A DNA stretch of 30,687 nucleotides, taken from NCBI GenBank assembly GCA_003241485.1, contig QFQD01000043.1:1-30687 (forward strand). Direction: 5' to 3'. The DNA is from Ancylobacter novellus. Lineage in GTDB: Bacteria > Pseudomonadota > Alphaproteobacteria > Rhizobiales > Xanthobacteraceae. The position numbers and the translations under genes are program-made. Below are positions 23,262 to 30,687 of the stretch, in pieces (position 1 is the stretch's first letter; each line of letters begins with the position of its first letter). The notes beneath the pieces were generated by a model that worked only from the letters and a program-made list of their open reading frames with translations, made no database searches and was not told where the DNA came from.

Positions 23262-24155
23262 CTAGGCCGCCAGTGCCTCCGGCGGCAGCGACCGCACCGA
23301 CACGTCGACATTCATGCCGAGATAATCGCCGACCATCCCGGTGAAACCGCCCGCGACAGGCACGGCCTGGCTCGGGTCGCGTGTCACGGCGACGCGGATA
23401 AGGTTGTCGGCGGCGATCGTGCCGTTGGTGGGGTCGAACTCCACCCAGCCGGCGCCCGGCAGGTAAATATCCGCCCAGGCATGGGTTGCGCCCGCGCCGA
23501 TGACGGCCGGCGCATCGCCATCCAGCGCGGGATCGTAGAGGTAGCCGGTGACGAAACGCGCGCCGAAGCCAAGCGAGCGCGCGGCTTCGATCAGCAGCAG
23601 AGCGAAATCACGACACGACCCGGTTCCGAGGCGCAGCGTCTCCAGCGGCGTCTGCGTGCCCTCTTCGTGGCGGACATTGTAGAGGAATCCGGTGTGGATG
23701 CCGTCATTGAGGTCCGACAAAAGGGCCATGGTGTCGGTCGGCCGCCCCGCGACGAAGCCCTTGGCCCACTGTTCCAGCTCATTGCCGGGATCGGGATAGT
23801 GGCAATCCAGCATGCGGCCGAGATCGATGCGGTCGTCGGAGGAGTAGACGAAGGGATATTCCTTCGCGTTCTCCTCGATTTCAAACACCGAGGAGCCCAT
23901 GCCGTAGCGCTCCAGCGTCAGCACGCTCTCGATCTTGAGCTGGCTGGCCGACTCCAGGAAGTCGACGACGGCAACGGAGTTGCCGAACACGTCGTGCAGC
24001 CAGCGCACATTGGCATGCGGCGAGAGCGAAAGCTCCGCGCTCACCACACGCAGGTCGTGGCTGTCACGCGGGCGCAGCATCAGCCGGTGCGGCTGAAACA
24101 CGACGGGGTTGGCGTAATTATACTGCGTCACGTGACGCACGGTCAGGGTCTGCAT
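23262..24155 (-). CDS. Transglutaminase-like cysteine peptidase family protein
   Basis: A 297-residue protein with an N-terminal bacterial transglutaminase-like beta domain (about 1-80, starting MQTLTVRHVTQYNYANPV) and a transglutaminase core with the full triad: C181 in GTGSCRDFALLLIEAARSLG, H225 in ATHAWADIYLPGAGW and D241 in EFDPTNG. There is no signal peptide, so it is probably cytoplasmic. Proteins of this type can be peptidases, ligases or transferases, and the substrate is unknown; in other genomes they often sit with alpha-E and circularly permuted ATP-grasp proteins, which are absent here. It follows a small membrane protein by 56 bases on the same strand. Confidence 0.9.
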   Translation of the reverse strand: MQTLTVRHVTQYNYANPVVFQPHRLMLRPRDSHDLRVVSAELSLSPHANVRWLHDVFGNSVAVVDFLESASQLKIESVLTLERYGMGSSVFEIEENAKEYPFVYSSDDRIDLGRMLDCHYPDPGNELEQWAKGFVAGRPTDTMALLSDLNDGIHTGFLYNVRHEEGTQTPLETLRLGTGSCRDFALLLIEAARSLGFGARFVTGYLYDPALDGDAPAVIGAGATHAWADIYLPGAGWVEFDPTNGTIAADNLIRVAVTRDPSQAVPVAGGFTGMVGDYLGMNVDVSVRSLPPEALAA

Positions 24156-24211
24156 GTGATCTTTCCGAATAGGCCGCGCAGAACCGCGCGGCAGGCCGAG
24201 GCGCGCGGCGC

Positions 24212-24463
24212 TCAGCGGCTGCAGATCCGCCCGGCGGCAAAGGCCAGTACCGCCGTCGCAACCAGCATGTTGAAGGAGTAGCGCCGCTCCGGCCGGGCCG
24301 CCTCCACAAGCGACGAAGCGGCGGTGGCCGCGTCGGCTTCCGAGGGCTTGGCATTGGCGCCGAAAGCGCCGGGGCTGCTCGGGCGGTCCCCGCCGAGAGG
24401 GCCCTGGCCTGTCGCGGCGGAAAATTCGTTCACGCCGTTCGATTCACCGTTGATCGTCGTCAT
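24212..24463 (-). CDS. Small C-terminally anchored membrane protein, function unknown
   Basis: An 83-residue protein starting MTTINGESNGVNEFSAATGQ. The N-terminal 55 residues are polar, with G, S, P and A, and look disordered. A single hydrophobic helix near the end (SFNMLVATAVLAFAAGRICSR) would anchor it with the short tail outside or in the membrane edge. Three ATGs occur in a row (24463-24469). GGGAG directly before the first gives the best spacing (6-7 bases) to the third, at 24463. I recognise no family. It is between the zinc-ribbon gene and the transglutaminase gene on the same strand, and may be an accessory to the latter. Confidence 0.6.
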   Translation of the reverse strand: MTTINGESNGVNEFSAATGQGPLGGDRPSSPGAFGANAKPSEADAATAASSLVEAARPERRYSFNMLVATAVLAFAAGRICSR

Positions 24464-24531
24464 CATCATTCTCCCGGCCCGTGAGACCATTCGCGTTGCG
24501 GGTCTAACGCGCCGGAAGCTGAATCGTTCGT

Positions 24532-24726
24532 TCAGATGCGACCGGAGAGAAAGGCGAGCATTTCGACCGGGCCTTGCGCATTGAACAGGGTCACCTGCCG
24601 ACCGCCGCACATGTCGCAGCGCAGGCGGGGAGCTGCCTCGTTAGGTCCGGGCGCGGCAAGGGCGTTCTGGTCGCCTCGCGCCACCGCCGAACGGCGCCCG
24701 CAGCGGCGGCAATGGGCGCAGAGCAT
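24532..24726 (-). CDS. Small zinc-ribbon protein, function unknown
   Basis: A 64-residue protein with two CxxC knuckles, CAHCRRCG (C3, C6, C9) and CDMCGGRQVTLF, spaced by about 30 residues. This is the pattern of a four-cysteine zinc ribbon. A methionine at 24726 begins MLCAHCRRCGRR, and the C-terminus reads PVEMLAFLSGRI. The ribosome site is weak (CAGG), and the coding evidence is the paired motif. It could be a nucleic-acid or protein binding ribbon. It is the first of three same-strand genes running toward the transglutaminase-like protein. Confidence 0.55.
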   Translation of the reverse strand: MLCAHCRRCGRRSAVARGDQNALAAPGPNEAAPRLRCDMCGGRQVTLFNAQGPVEMLAFLSGRI

Positions 24727-24906
24727 CGTGCCTGAATGTTCGATCGATCGATCCTCCGAAAAGCCGCGCGCGGCGGAACAACTCGCCCGCCAACATATAG
24801 GCGCGAAATCGCGCAATGCACGGCCTGAAGCGCGGGCGCGGAATCGCCGGTGCACATCGTGATTGGAAAGAAAGAGGGGAAGCGGCCGTTTCCGACCAAT
24901 ATATCG

Positions 24907-24932
24907 GGCGGGGAGGATTAATCCTCGCCGCC
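24907..24932. repeat. 26-base palindrome downstream of tRNA-Lys
   Basis: GGCGGGGAGGATT / AATCCTCGCCGCC is a palindrome with one mismatched pair and an uninterrupted GGATTAATCC core. It starts 32 bases past the tRNA 3' end on the tRNA's strand, so a transcript-ending hairpin is the simplest reading. There is no T-run. It could also be a protein-binding site near the zinc-ribbon gene. Confidence 0.6.
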
Positions 24933-24964
24933 GGAAACCACCAAAATTCCATCGACCGGAGATT

Positions 24965-25040
<76 letters not shown>

Positions 25041-25150
25041 TTGCCGCGCGGCGTTGCCTTGCGAACGGGGGGTCGTGTAGCAGAGGCGTATGGGCCTGTC
25101 CATAGCGTCAGCCACGCTTCCTCATCTTTCCCCAACAGGCCTGTGGACAC

Positions 25151-26650
25151 TTATTCCTGGAAGGCCTCCTCGCGCTTCTTGCGCACCGAGGGCAGCAGCA
25201 CGACGATCAGCGCGAGGGCCGCGAGGCCGAGCATGGTGGCGGAGATCGGCCGGGTGAAGAACACGGTGGGGTCGCCACGCGAGATCAGCATGGCGCGCCG
25301 CAGATACTCCTCCAGCATCGGCCCGATGATGAAGCCAAGCAGCAGCGGCGCGGGCTCGCAGTGCAGCTTCACCAGCACGTAGCCGATCAGTCCGAAGATC
25401 GCCATCGTGTACACGTCGATCGCGTTGTTGTTCACGCTGTAGACGCCGATGCAGCAGAAGCCGACGATCAGCGGGAACAGGATGTGGTACGGCACCGTCA
25501 GCAGCCGCACCCAGATGCCGATGAGCGGCAGGTTCAGCACCACCAGCATGAAATTGCCGATCCACATGGAGGCGATGATGCCCCAGAACAGATTCGGCTG
25601 CTCATTGACCACGTTCGGGCCCGGCACGATGCCCTGGATGATCAGCGCGCCGATCATCAGCGCCATCACCGGGTTGGACGGAATGCCGAGGGTGAGCATC
25701 GGGATGAAGGAGGTCTGCGCACCCGCATTGTTCGCGGATTCGGGACCGGCGACGCCCTCGATGGCGCCCTTGCCGAAGCGCTCGGGGTGGCGGGAAATCT
25801 TCTTCTCGATCGAATAGGCCGCGAAGGAGGAGAGAATCGCGCCGCCTCCCGGCAGGATGCCGAGGAAGGAGCCGAGGAAGGTACCGCGCAGGATCGGGCC
25901 GACGATGCGTTTGACGTCATCCTTCGACAGCAGCAGCCCCCTCACCTTCTGCACCGTTACCGTGCGGGTGTGCTCGTCCTCCAGATTGCGGACGATCTCG
26001 CCGATGCCGAACACGCCCATCGCCAGCGCGACGAACTCGATGCCGTCGGCCAGTTCCAGCATGTCGAAGGTGAAGCGCGGCGTGCCGGTGTAGACGTCCT
26101 GGCCGGACAGGCCGAGCAGGATGCCGAAGACCACCATGGCGAGTGCCTTGACCACCGAGCCGGAGGCCAGCGCCACCGAAGCGACGAGGCCGAGCACCAT
26201 CAGCGCAAAATATTCCGGCGGGCCGAATTTGAGCGCGAGGTCGGCGAGCGGCGGGGCGAACACGGCGAGCAGAAAGGTCGCCACCGAACCGGCGAAGAAG
26301 GAGCCGAGCGCGGCCGTGGCGAGCGCAGCACCCGCGCGCCCTTGCCGCGCCATCTGGTAACCGTCGATAGCGGTGACCACCGAGGAACTCTCCCCGGGCA
26401 GGTTAATCAGGATGGCCGTGGTCGAGCCGCCATATTGCGCGCCGTAATAGATGCCCGCCAGCATGATGAGCGCCGCCACCGGCGGCAGGCCGAAGGTGAT
26501 CGGCAGCAGCATGGCGATGGTCGGCACCGGTCCAAGGCCCGGCAGCACGCCGATCAATGTGCCGAGCAGCACGCCGATGAAGCAGTAGAAGATGTTCTGG
26601 AAGGTGAAGGCGACGGAAAAGCCGAGGGCGAGATTGTCAAAGATTTCCAA
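25151..26650 (-). CDS. tctA: Tripartite tricarboxylate transporter, large permease TctA
   Basis: The large 12-helix subunit of a TTT uptake system that imports carboxylates with the help of a periplasmic binding protein. The 499-residue length is typical. The family hallmark GVLLGTLIGVLPGLGPVPTIAMLLPITF (28-55 in outline) and YYGAQYGGSTTAILINLPGE are at the N-terminus, and the second signature copy GSFLGILPGGGAILSSFAAYSIEKKI appears around residue 255. It follows tctB by 15 bases. The C-terminal tail is short and basic (RKKREEAFQE). The substrate (citrate, tartrate, aromatic acid or other) cannot be told from sequence. Confidence 0.95.
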   Translation of the reverse strand: MEIFDNLALGFSVAFTFQNIFYCFIGVLLGTLIGVLPGLGPVPTIAMLLPITFGLPPVAALIMLAGIYYGAQYGGSTTAILINLPGESSSVVTAIDGYQMARQGRAGAALATAALGSFFAGSVATFLLAVFAPPLADLALKFGPPEYFALMVLGLVASVALASGSVVKALAMVVFGILLGLSGQDVYTGTPRFTFDMLELADGIEFVALAMGVFGIGEIVRNLEDEHTRTVTVQKVRGLLLSKDDVKRIVGPILRGTFLGSFLGILPGGGAILSSFAAYSIEKKISRHPERFGKGAIEGVAGPESANNAGAQTSFIPMLTLGIPSNPVMALMIGALIIQGIVPGPNVVNEQPNLFWGIIASMWIGNFMLVVLNLPLIGIWVRLLTVPYHILFPLIVGFCCIGVYSVNNNAIDVYTMAIFGLIGYVLVKLHCEPAPLLLGFIIGPMLEEYLRRAMLISRGDPTVFFTRPISATMLGLAALALIVVLLPSVRKKREEAFQE

Positions 26651-26665
26651 GATACCCGCTCCCGA

Positions 26666-27145
26666 TCAATAGCCGCCGAGCCAGGGCCCAAGCAGGGGCA
26701 GAGGCAGACCGAGACCCTTGATGAACACCGCCCAGGAAAAGGCGACCATGATGGCCGCCGATACGAGACCGGTCACCAGATTGAACTTCTGGCTCGCCAG
26801 CGCCGAGAGGAAGACGGCGATGCCCATGGCCGGACCGAGACCCAGCGGGCGGATGCCAAGGCCGAAAAGCACCACGGCCAGCGTAACCAGCGCGAGCGCG
26901 CGCCGCGGCCAGTGACGCAGGTGGATGCCGCCCTCATGCTCGGTGGGAATGGTGATGCCGGTGGCAAGCACGATCAGGCCGAGAAAGGCCAGAAGCCCCG
27001 CCAGGATCATGGGGAAATAGCCCGGCCCCATGCGGATGGCACGCCCCATAGGCAGGTCCATCGCCTGCCAGGCGAACAGCCCCGCCGCCGCGATCAGCAG
27101 CAATCCGGTGGCAACGTCCCTCGGATTCTTCACGAAACGCGTCAT
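26666..27145 (-). CDS. tctB: Tripartite tricarboxylate transporter, small permease TctB
   Basis: A 159-residue membrane protein with four helices and a basic N-terminus. It has the family pattern PMGRAIRMGPGYFPMILAGLLAFLGLIVL (about residues 32-60), the R-x-G-P-G-Y-F-P motif shared by TctB proteins. It forms the small membrane partner of TctA. It lies between tctC and tctA on the minus strand, 94 bases after tctC and 15 bases before tctA. Confidence 0.92.
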   Translation of the reverse strand: MTRFVKNPRDVATGLLLIAAAGLFAWQAMDLPMGRAIRMGPGYFPMILAGLLAFLGLIVLATGITIPTEHEGGIHLRHWPRRALALVTLAVVLFGLGIRPLGLGPAMGIAVFLSALASQKFNLVTGLVSAAIMVAFSWAVFIKGLGLPLPLLGPWLGGY

Positions 27146-27239
27146 CCCGCCCCTGCCCTTTGAGATGCGTAGAACCCTCCGCCCGCGCTACAGCCCGATC
27201 AGGGCGGCGGCGCGGGCGGTATTCATGTCGATTGATCGC

Positions 27240-28226
27240 TCAGTCGGCGAAGACGCCGGCCTGCTCGATCACCGGCTTCCACTTGGCGACTTCCGCTTCC
27301 AGGAATTTCTGGTGCACTTCCGGGGTAGCGCGGTCGAGCGCCACCGGCTCCGTGCCGAGATCGGCGAAGCGGGCGACAACCTTGGGGTCCTGCAGCGCGG
27401 CGACAAGCGCGGCGTTGAGCTTGTCGATGGCCGCCTTCGGCGTGCCCTTGGGCGCGTACATGCCGTGCCAGACTGCGATCTCGAAGCCCGGCAGGCCACC
27501 TTCCTTGAAGGTCGGAATGTCCGGCAGCGACTTCAGGCGGTTCGGGGTGGTGACGCCATAGGCCTTCACCTTGCCGGCCTTGATCTGCCCGGTGGTGTTG
27601 GTGGTCTGGTCGCACATCAGGTCGATCTGGCCGCCGACGAGGTCGTTCATCGCCGGGCCCGTGCCCTGATAGGGAACGGTGGTCATCTGCGTGCCCAGCG
27701 CCGACATGAACAGCATGCCGCACAGATGCGAGGCGGAGCCGACGCCGGCATTGCCGTAGATCACCTTGTCCTTGTTCGCCTTCACATAGGCGACGAGGCC
27801 CGGAATGTCCTTCGGCTCAAGACCTGACTTGGCGATCATGGTCATCGGCACATCGGTGACGAGGCCGACTTCCTCGAAGTCCGTGAGCACGTTGTAGGGC
27901 AGCTTGCGGTACAGCGTGGCGGAGGTCGCCTGGCCGATGTGATGGAGGAGAACGGTGTAGCCGTCCGGCGCGGACTTGGCGACCTGACCCGCACCGCGGG
28001 TGCCGCCGGCGCCGCCGACATTCTCGACGATGACCTGCTGGCCGAGCGAGCGCGACATCGATTCGGCGACGAGGCGTGCCACCGTGTCGGTGGGGCCACC
28101 GGCCGCGAAGGGCACGACCATGGTGACGGTGCGGCTGGGATAGTCCTGCGCGCTGGCGGCGCCGAACGACGCGGCGGACAGGGCCAGCGCGGCGAGCGCC
28201 ACAGCTGCCGACTTCAACTTGCTCAT
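27240..28226 (-). CDS. tctC: Tripartite tricarboxylate transporter, periplasmic binding protein (TctC/Bug)
   Basis: A 328-residue substrate-binding protein of the Bug family. Residues 1-26 are a Sec signal peptide ending ASA before QDYPSRTVTMVVPFAAGGPTDTVAR, the classic Bug N-terminus that forms the carboxylate pocket ('PFAAGGPTD'). Downstream, GAGQVAKSAPDGYTVLLHH and YGNAGVGSASHLCG fit the second lobe. It would capture the substrate in the periplasm and hand it to TctA/B. GGGAGGGA precedes the ATG at 28226. It is first in the operon tctC-tctB-tctA. No TctD/TctE two-component genes are nearby. Confidence 0.94.
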   Translation of the reverse strand: MSKLKSAAVALAALALSAASFGAASAQDYPSRTVTMVVPFAAGGPTDTVARLVAESMSRSLGQQVIVENVGGAGGTRGAGQVAKSAPDGYTVLLHHIGQATSATLYRKLPYNVLTDFEEVGLVTDVPMTMIAKSGLEPKDIPGLVAYVKANKDKVIYGNAGVGSASHLCGMLFMSALGTQMTTVPYQGTGPAMNDLVGGQIDLMCDQTTNTTGQIKAGKVKAYGVTTPNRLKSLPDIPTFKEGGLPGFEIAVWHGMYAPKGTPKAAIDKLNAALVAALQDPKVVARFADLGTEPVALDRATPEVHQKFLEAEVAKWKPVIEQAGVFAD

Positions 28227-28313
28227 GCGTCCCTCCCGAGACAGTTTTGATGACGTTTTTCACGCGCCTGGCGCTGCGGTAACCACCCTCGCCAGTTTGA
28301 GGTCTTAAGCGAC

Positions 28314-28332
28314 CATTAGCGTGCATTAGCGT
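28314..28332. repeat. Two 10-base-phased direct repeats in the tctC-pabB divergent region
   Basis: CATTAGCGT occurs at 28314-28322 and 28324-28332, exactly one helical turn apart, and a looser TTAAGCGA lies just before (28305-28312). A perfect inverted repeat TGGCC-GTTT-GGCCA follows at 28337-28350, and CTCCC-N8-GGGAG then TTTT at 28355-28376. The 204-base divergent region could hold binding sites for a regulator of either gene. Confidence 0.4.
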
Positions 28333-28430
28333 CAAGTGGCCGTTTGGCCAATTTCTCCCTTGGAAACGGGAGTTTTCCTCAGTGCGCGCCCGTTCTAGGA
28401 AGAGGGCGCACGAGGGCCCATATTCACTTC

Positions 28431-29870
28431 ATGATTCAGGAACCGCCGCCGCTCGTCGTCGAGATCGCCTTCCAGGACCCCTGGCAGGCCGCGCGTCGGC
28501 TTGCGGGTGGCGATGGCAAGCATGCCGACGGGCTAGTCTTCCTCGACAGCGCCATGACGCACCCGCTGCTCGGGCGCTGGTCCTATGTGATGGCGCAGCC
28601 CTTCGCCCGCTTCCGGGTGGAAGGCGGCGTCGCGCGCTGGAACGGCGAGCGCGAAGCCCTGCCCCCGCTGGACGCGCTGCGGGCTCGCCTTGGCGCTTAT
28701 GCGCAGCCCCGCCTGCCGGGCGACGCGGCGTTCCAGGCGGGCGCCGCCGGCTATGTCGCCTATGAGGCGGGCCGGCTGTTCGACCGTTTCCCGACGAACG
28801 CGCCGGAACCCGGCGAAGGGCCGGAGATCGACCTCGGCTTCTACGACCTCACGCTTGCCTTCGACGTGGCGACGCGGCGCGCCTTCATCATCTCCACGGG
28901 ATGGCCGGAGAACGATCCGGCGCAGCGCTCCCGCCGGGCGCGCGAGCGGCTGGAAGAGGCCATCGCCCGGCTCAACACGCCCCTGCCGGAGCTTGGCGGC
29001 GTGGTCACCGTCGATCGCTGGCGCTCGAACTTCACGGCGGAGAGCTATAAGGCCGCCGTCGCGCGGGTTGTCGAGTACATCCGCGCCGGCGACATCTTCC
29101 AGGCCAACTTCACGCAGCGCTTCGAGACCGAGATCGGCCAGCCGGGCCAGCCTTTCGACGCCTTCGCGCTTTACGACCAGCTGCGCCGCGCCAACCCGGC
29201 CACCTTCGCCGCGCTGATCGTGAACGGGGATCGCATCATCGCCTCCTCCTCGCCGGAGCGCTTCGTGAAGCTGGTCGGCACGGAGGTCGAGACACGCCCG
29301 ATCAAGGGCACGGTGCCGCGCTCCGTCGAGCCGACGCTTGATGCCTTCCGCGGCCGCGAACTCACCGCCAGCGAGAAGGACCGCGCCGAGAACGTGATGA
29401 TCGTCGACCTCCTGCGCAACGATCTCTCGCGCGTCTGCCGGCCTGGCACGGTGAAGGTGCCGCGCCTGTGCGGGCTTGAGACCTATGCCAATGTCCACCA
29501 CCTCGTCTCGGTGGTGACGGGGACGCTGGAGGACGGGCGCGACGGGCTCGACCTGATGGCCGCCTCGTTTCCCGGCGGCTCGATCACCGGCGCGCCGAAG
29601 ATCCGCGCCATGGAGATCATCCACGAGCTGGAGGGGCGCCCGCGCGGCGTCTATTGTGGCTCCATCGGCTATATCGGCTTTGACGGCTCGATGGATTTCA
29701 ACATCGCCATCCGCACCGTGACGGTGGACAAGAGCCCGGAAAGCCACACCGCCAGCTTCGGCGTCGGTGGGGGCATCACCACCCTGTCCGATCCCGCCGC
29801 CGAATATGAGGAAAGCCTGACCAAGGCCGAGCGGCTGTTCCGCGCGCTCAAGCCGGAGGCGGCGCCGTGA
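28431..29870 (+). CDS. pabB: Aminodeoxychorismate synthase component I
   Basis: PabB aminates chorismate to 4-amino-4-deoxychorismate, with ammonia supplied by PabA, for folate synthesis. The 479-residue protein has the N-terminal component-I domain (about 1-180) and the chorismate-binding core. The diagnostic motif PIKGT (290-294, catalytic K292) marks it as PabB; anthranilate synthases have PIAGT. GGSITGAPKIRAMEII and YCGSIGYIGFDGSMDFNIAIRT complete the active site. ATG 28431 is preferred over an upstream one at 28344 because the family starts here. It ends at the GTGA overlap with pabA and should be translationally coupled to it. Confidence 0.94.
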   Translation: MIQEPPPLVVEIAFQDPWQAARRLAGGDGKHADGLVFLDSAMTHPLLGRWSYVMAQPFARFRVEGGVARWNGEREALPPLDALRARLGAYAQPRLPGDAAFQAGAAGYVAYEAGRLFDRFPTNAPEPGEGPEIDLGFYDLTLAFDVATRRAFIISTGWPENDPAQRSRRARERLEEAIARLNTPLPELGGVVTVDRWRSNFTAESYKAAVARVVEYIRAGDIFQANFTQRFETEIGQPGQPFDAFALYDQLRRANPATFAALIVNGDRIIASSSPERFVKLVGTEVETRPIKGTVPRSVEPTLDAFRGRELTASEKDRAENVMIVDLLRNDLSRVCRPGTVKVPRLCGLETYANVHHLVSVVTGTLEDGRDGLDLMAASFPGGSITGAPKIRAMEIIHELEGRPRGVYCGSIGYIGFDGSMDFNIAIRTVTVDKSPESHTASFGVGGGITTLSDPAAEYEESLTKAERLFRALKPEAAP

Positions 29871-30494
29871 TCCTGCTGATCGACAATTACGACAGCTTCG
29901 TCTTCAACGTCGCGCGCTACCTCACTGAACTCGGTGAGGAGGTTGAGGTAAGGCGCAACGACGCGCTGGATATCGCCGCGATCGAGCGCCTGCGCCCCGC
30001 CGCGCTGGTGATCTCGCCCGGCCCTTGCTCGCCCAACGAGGCCGGCATCTCGCTCGACGCGGTGCGGACTTTGTCCGGTCGCCTGCCCATCCTCGGCATC
30101 TGCCTCGGGCACCAGTGCATCGGGCAGGCCTTTGGCGGGCGTGTGGTGCGGGCGAAGGAGCCGATGCACGGGCGCGCCTCGCAGGTGCGCCATGCGGGGA
30201 CCGACGTGTTCGAGGGGCTGCCCTCCCCCTTCCCCGCCGGGCGCTATCACTCGCTCGCGGTCGAACTGGAGGAAGGCTCGCCGCTTATCGCCACCGCCTG
30301 GAGCGAGGATGGCGAGATCATGGGTCTCGCCCATCGCGAGCACCCGACCTATGGGGTGCAGTTCCATCCCGAATCCGTGCTCACCGGCCCCGGCTATGAG
30401 TCGGGGCGCCTACCCGCCTTTGCTCGCATCAGCCGCCCTGCCGACGCCGGACTGGGCCAAGGTGTGGCCGGCGCGCTGGGGTGGCGAGCCGTGA
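29867..30494 (+). CDS. pabA: Aminodeoxychorismate synthase component II (glutamine amidotransferase), apparent frameshift near the 3' end
   Basis: PabA splits glutamine and feeds ammonia to PabB. The start is GTG 29867, overlapping pabB's stop (GTGA). VILLIDNYDSFVFNVARYL is the canonical N-terminus. The triad is complete: C79 in GICLGHQCIGQAFGG, and H167 and E169 in YGVQFHPESVLTG. After this point (about 30395) the starting frame shows no family-like C-terminus. It has no stop and continues into the pabC reading frame. The +1 frame instead reads GAYPPLLASAALPTPDW...WGGEP and stops at TGA 30492-30494, which overlaps the pabC GTG. The given end is that inferred stop; no unbroken frame spans the interval. 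Either one extra base lies near 30400-30435, or a true PabA-PabC fusion exists. Confidence 0.75.
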
Positions 30495-30687
30495 GCGCCG
30501 TGATCTCGGCGGAAGACCGCGGCTTTACCCTCGGCGACGGCGTGTTCGACACGGCGCTGGCGCTGAACGGGCTGGTGTTCGCGCGCGAACGGCATGTCGA
30601 CCGCCTGTTCGACGCCGCACGCACCCTCGGCATCGCAGTGGAGCGGGCCCGGATCGAGGACGCCCTCGACGCGGCGCTGACCAGCGC
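30491..30687 (+). CDS. pabC: Aminotransferase class IV, probably 4-amino-4-deoxychorismate lyase (5' part, cut by window edge)
   Basis: PabC releases p-aminobenzoate and pyruvate from the PabA/PabB product. The 65 visible residues begin V-S-A-V-I-S-A-E-D-R-G-F-T-L-G-D-G-V-F-D-T, the family's N-terminal pattern with the conserved 'DRGF.LGDGVFDT', followed by R-H-V-D-R-L-F-D-A-A. The start is GTG 30491, overlapping the inferred pabA stop by four bases, the same linkage as between pabB and pabA. In the literal sequence this frame is also continuous with the body of pabA. Branched-chain or D-amino-acid transaminases share this fold, but the neighbourhood favours PabC. Confidence 0.8.
   Translation, partial: MSAVISAEDRGFTLGDGVFDTALALNGLVFARERHVDRLFDAARTLGIAVERARIEDALDAALTS

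Noticed and set aside
25361..27163. A 600-codon plus-strand open frame antisense to tctA and tctB
   Set aside because: Its translation is H/R/D/Q-rich without a family. It spans two real transporter genes on the other strand.
30395..30494. Programmed ribosomal frameshift in pabA
   Set aside because: I see no X-XXY-YYZ or +1 slippery stop with a stimulator structure, and no family precedent. A sequence error, a recent mutation or a true fusion is more likely.

Overview
The window is a high-GC stretch of chromosome from a Gram-negative alphaproteobacterium, most likely of the Hyphomicrobiales (the Xanthobacteraceae, Ancylobacter/Starkeya type, would fit). This is inferred from the strong GC3 bias, lipid A diaminosugar-type genes, an LpxH-like/GT4 gene pair, a TTT solute-uptake system and 'GATCCCGG...CCGGGAT' intergenic palindromes. 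There are no insertion sequences, phage genes, integrases or CRISPR arrays. It reads as core and housekeeping sequence rather than an island, and I found no clear undescribed multigene system.

Layout. 1-4.5 kb: a partial MFS transporter, then thiD under a TPP riboswitch with its own promoter, a small stand-alone Lrp/AsnC ligand-binding-domain protein, a converging EamA permease, and a cytochrome b/cytochrome c' pair. 4.5-10.1 kb: a tandem universal stress protein, a LysE exporter, a translationally coupled LpxH-like phosphoesterase and GT4 glycosyltransferase, then a threonine/serine dehydratase divergent from an XRE-cupin regulator. 10.1-14.6 kb: an RND efflux pump with its lipoprotein adaptor. 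14.7-20.2 kb, all on the minus strand: murJ, an aminotransferase/oxidoreductase pair resembling GnnB/GnnA, and a proline/alanine-rich membrane protein with a C-terminal SH3 domain. 20.5-23.2 kb: pncB, divergent from an old yellow enzyme. 23.2-25.0 kb: a transglutaminase-like protein, a small C-tail-anchored protein, a small zinc-ribbon protein and tRNA-Lys(CUU). 25.1-28.2 kb: a tctCBA-type tripartite tricarboxylate transporter. 28.4-30.7 kb: the p-aminobenzoate genes pabB, pabA and the start of pabC, linked by GTGA overlaps.

Several genes share an envelope theme: murJ, gnnA/gnnB, the LpxH-like/GT4 pair, the RND pump and the SH3 protein. Another group makes cofactors: thiD, pncB and pabBAC. 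The point most worth checking is the pabA-pabC junction. Read literally, the pabA frame has no stop and runs on into pabC, but codon composition and a GTGA overlap in another frame suggest a single-base frameshift near the 3' end of pabA.
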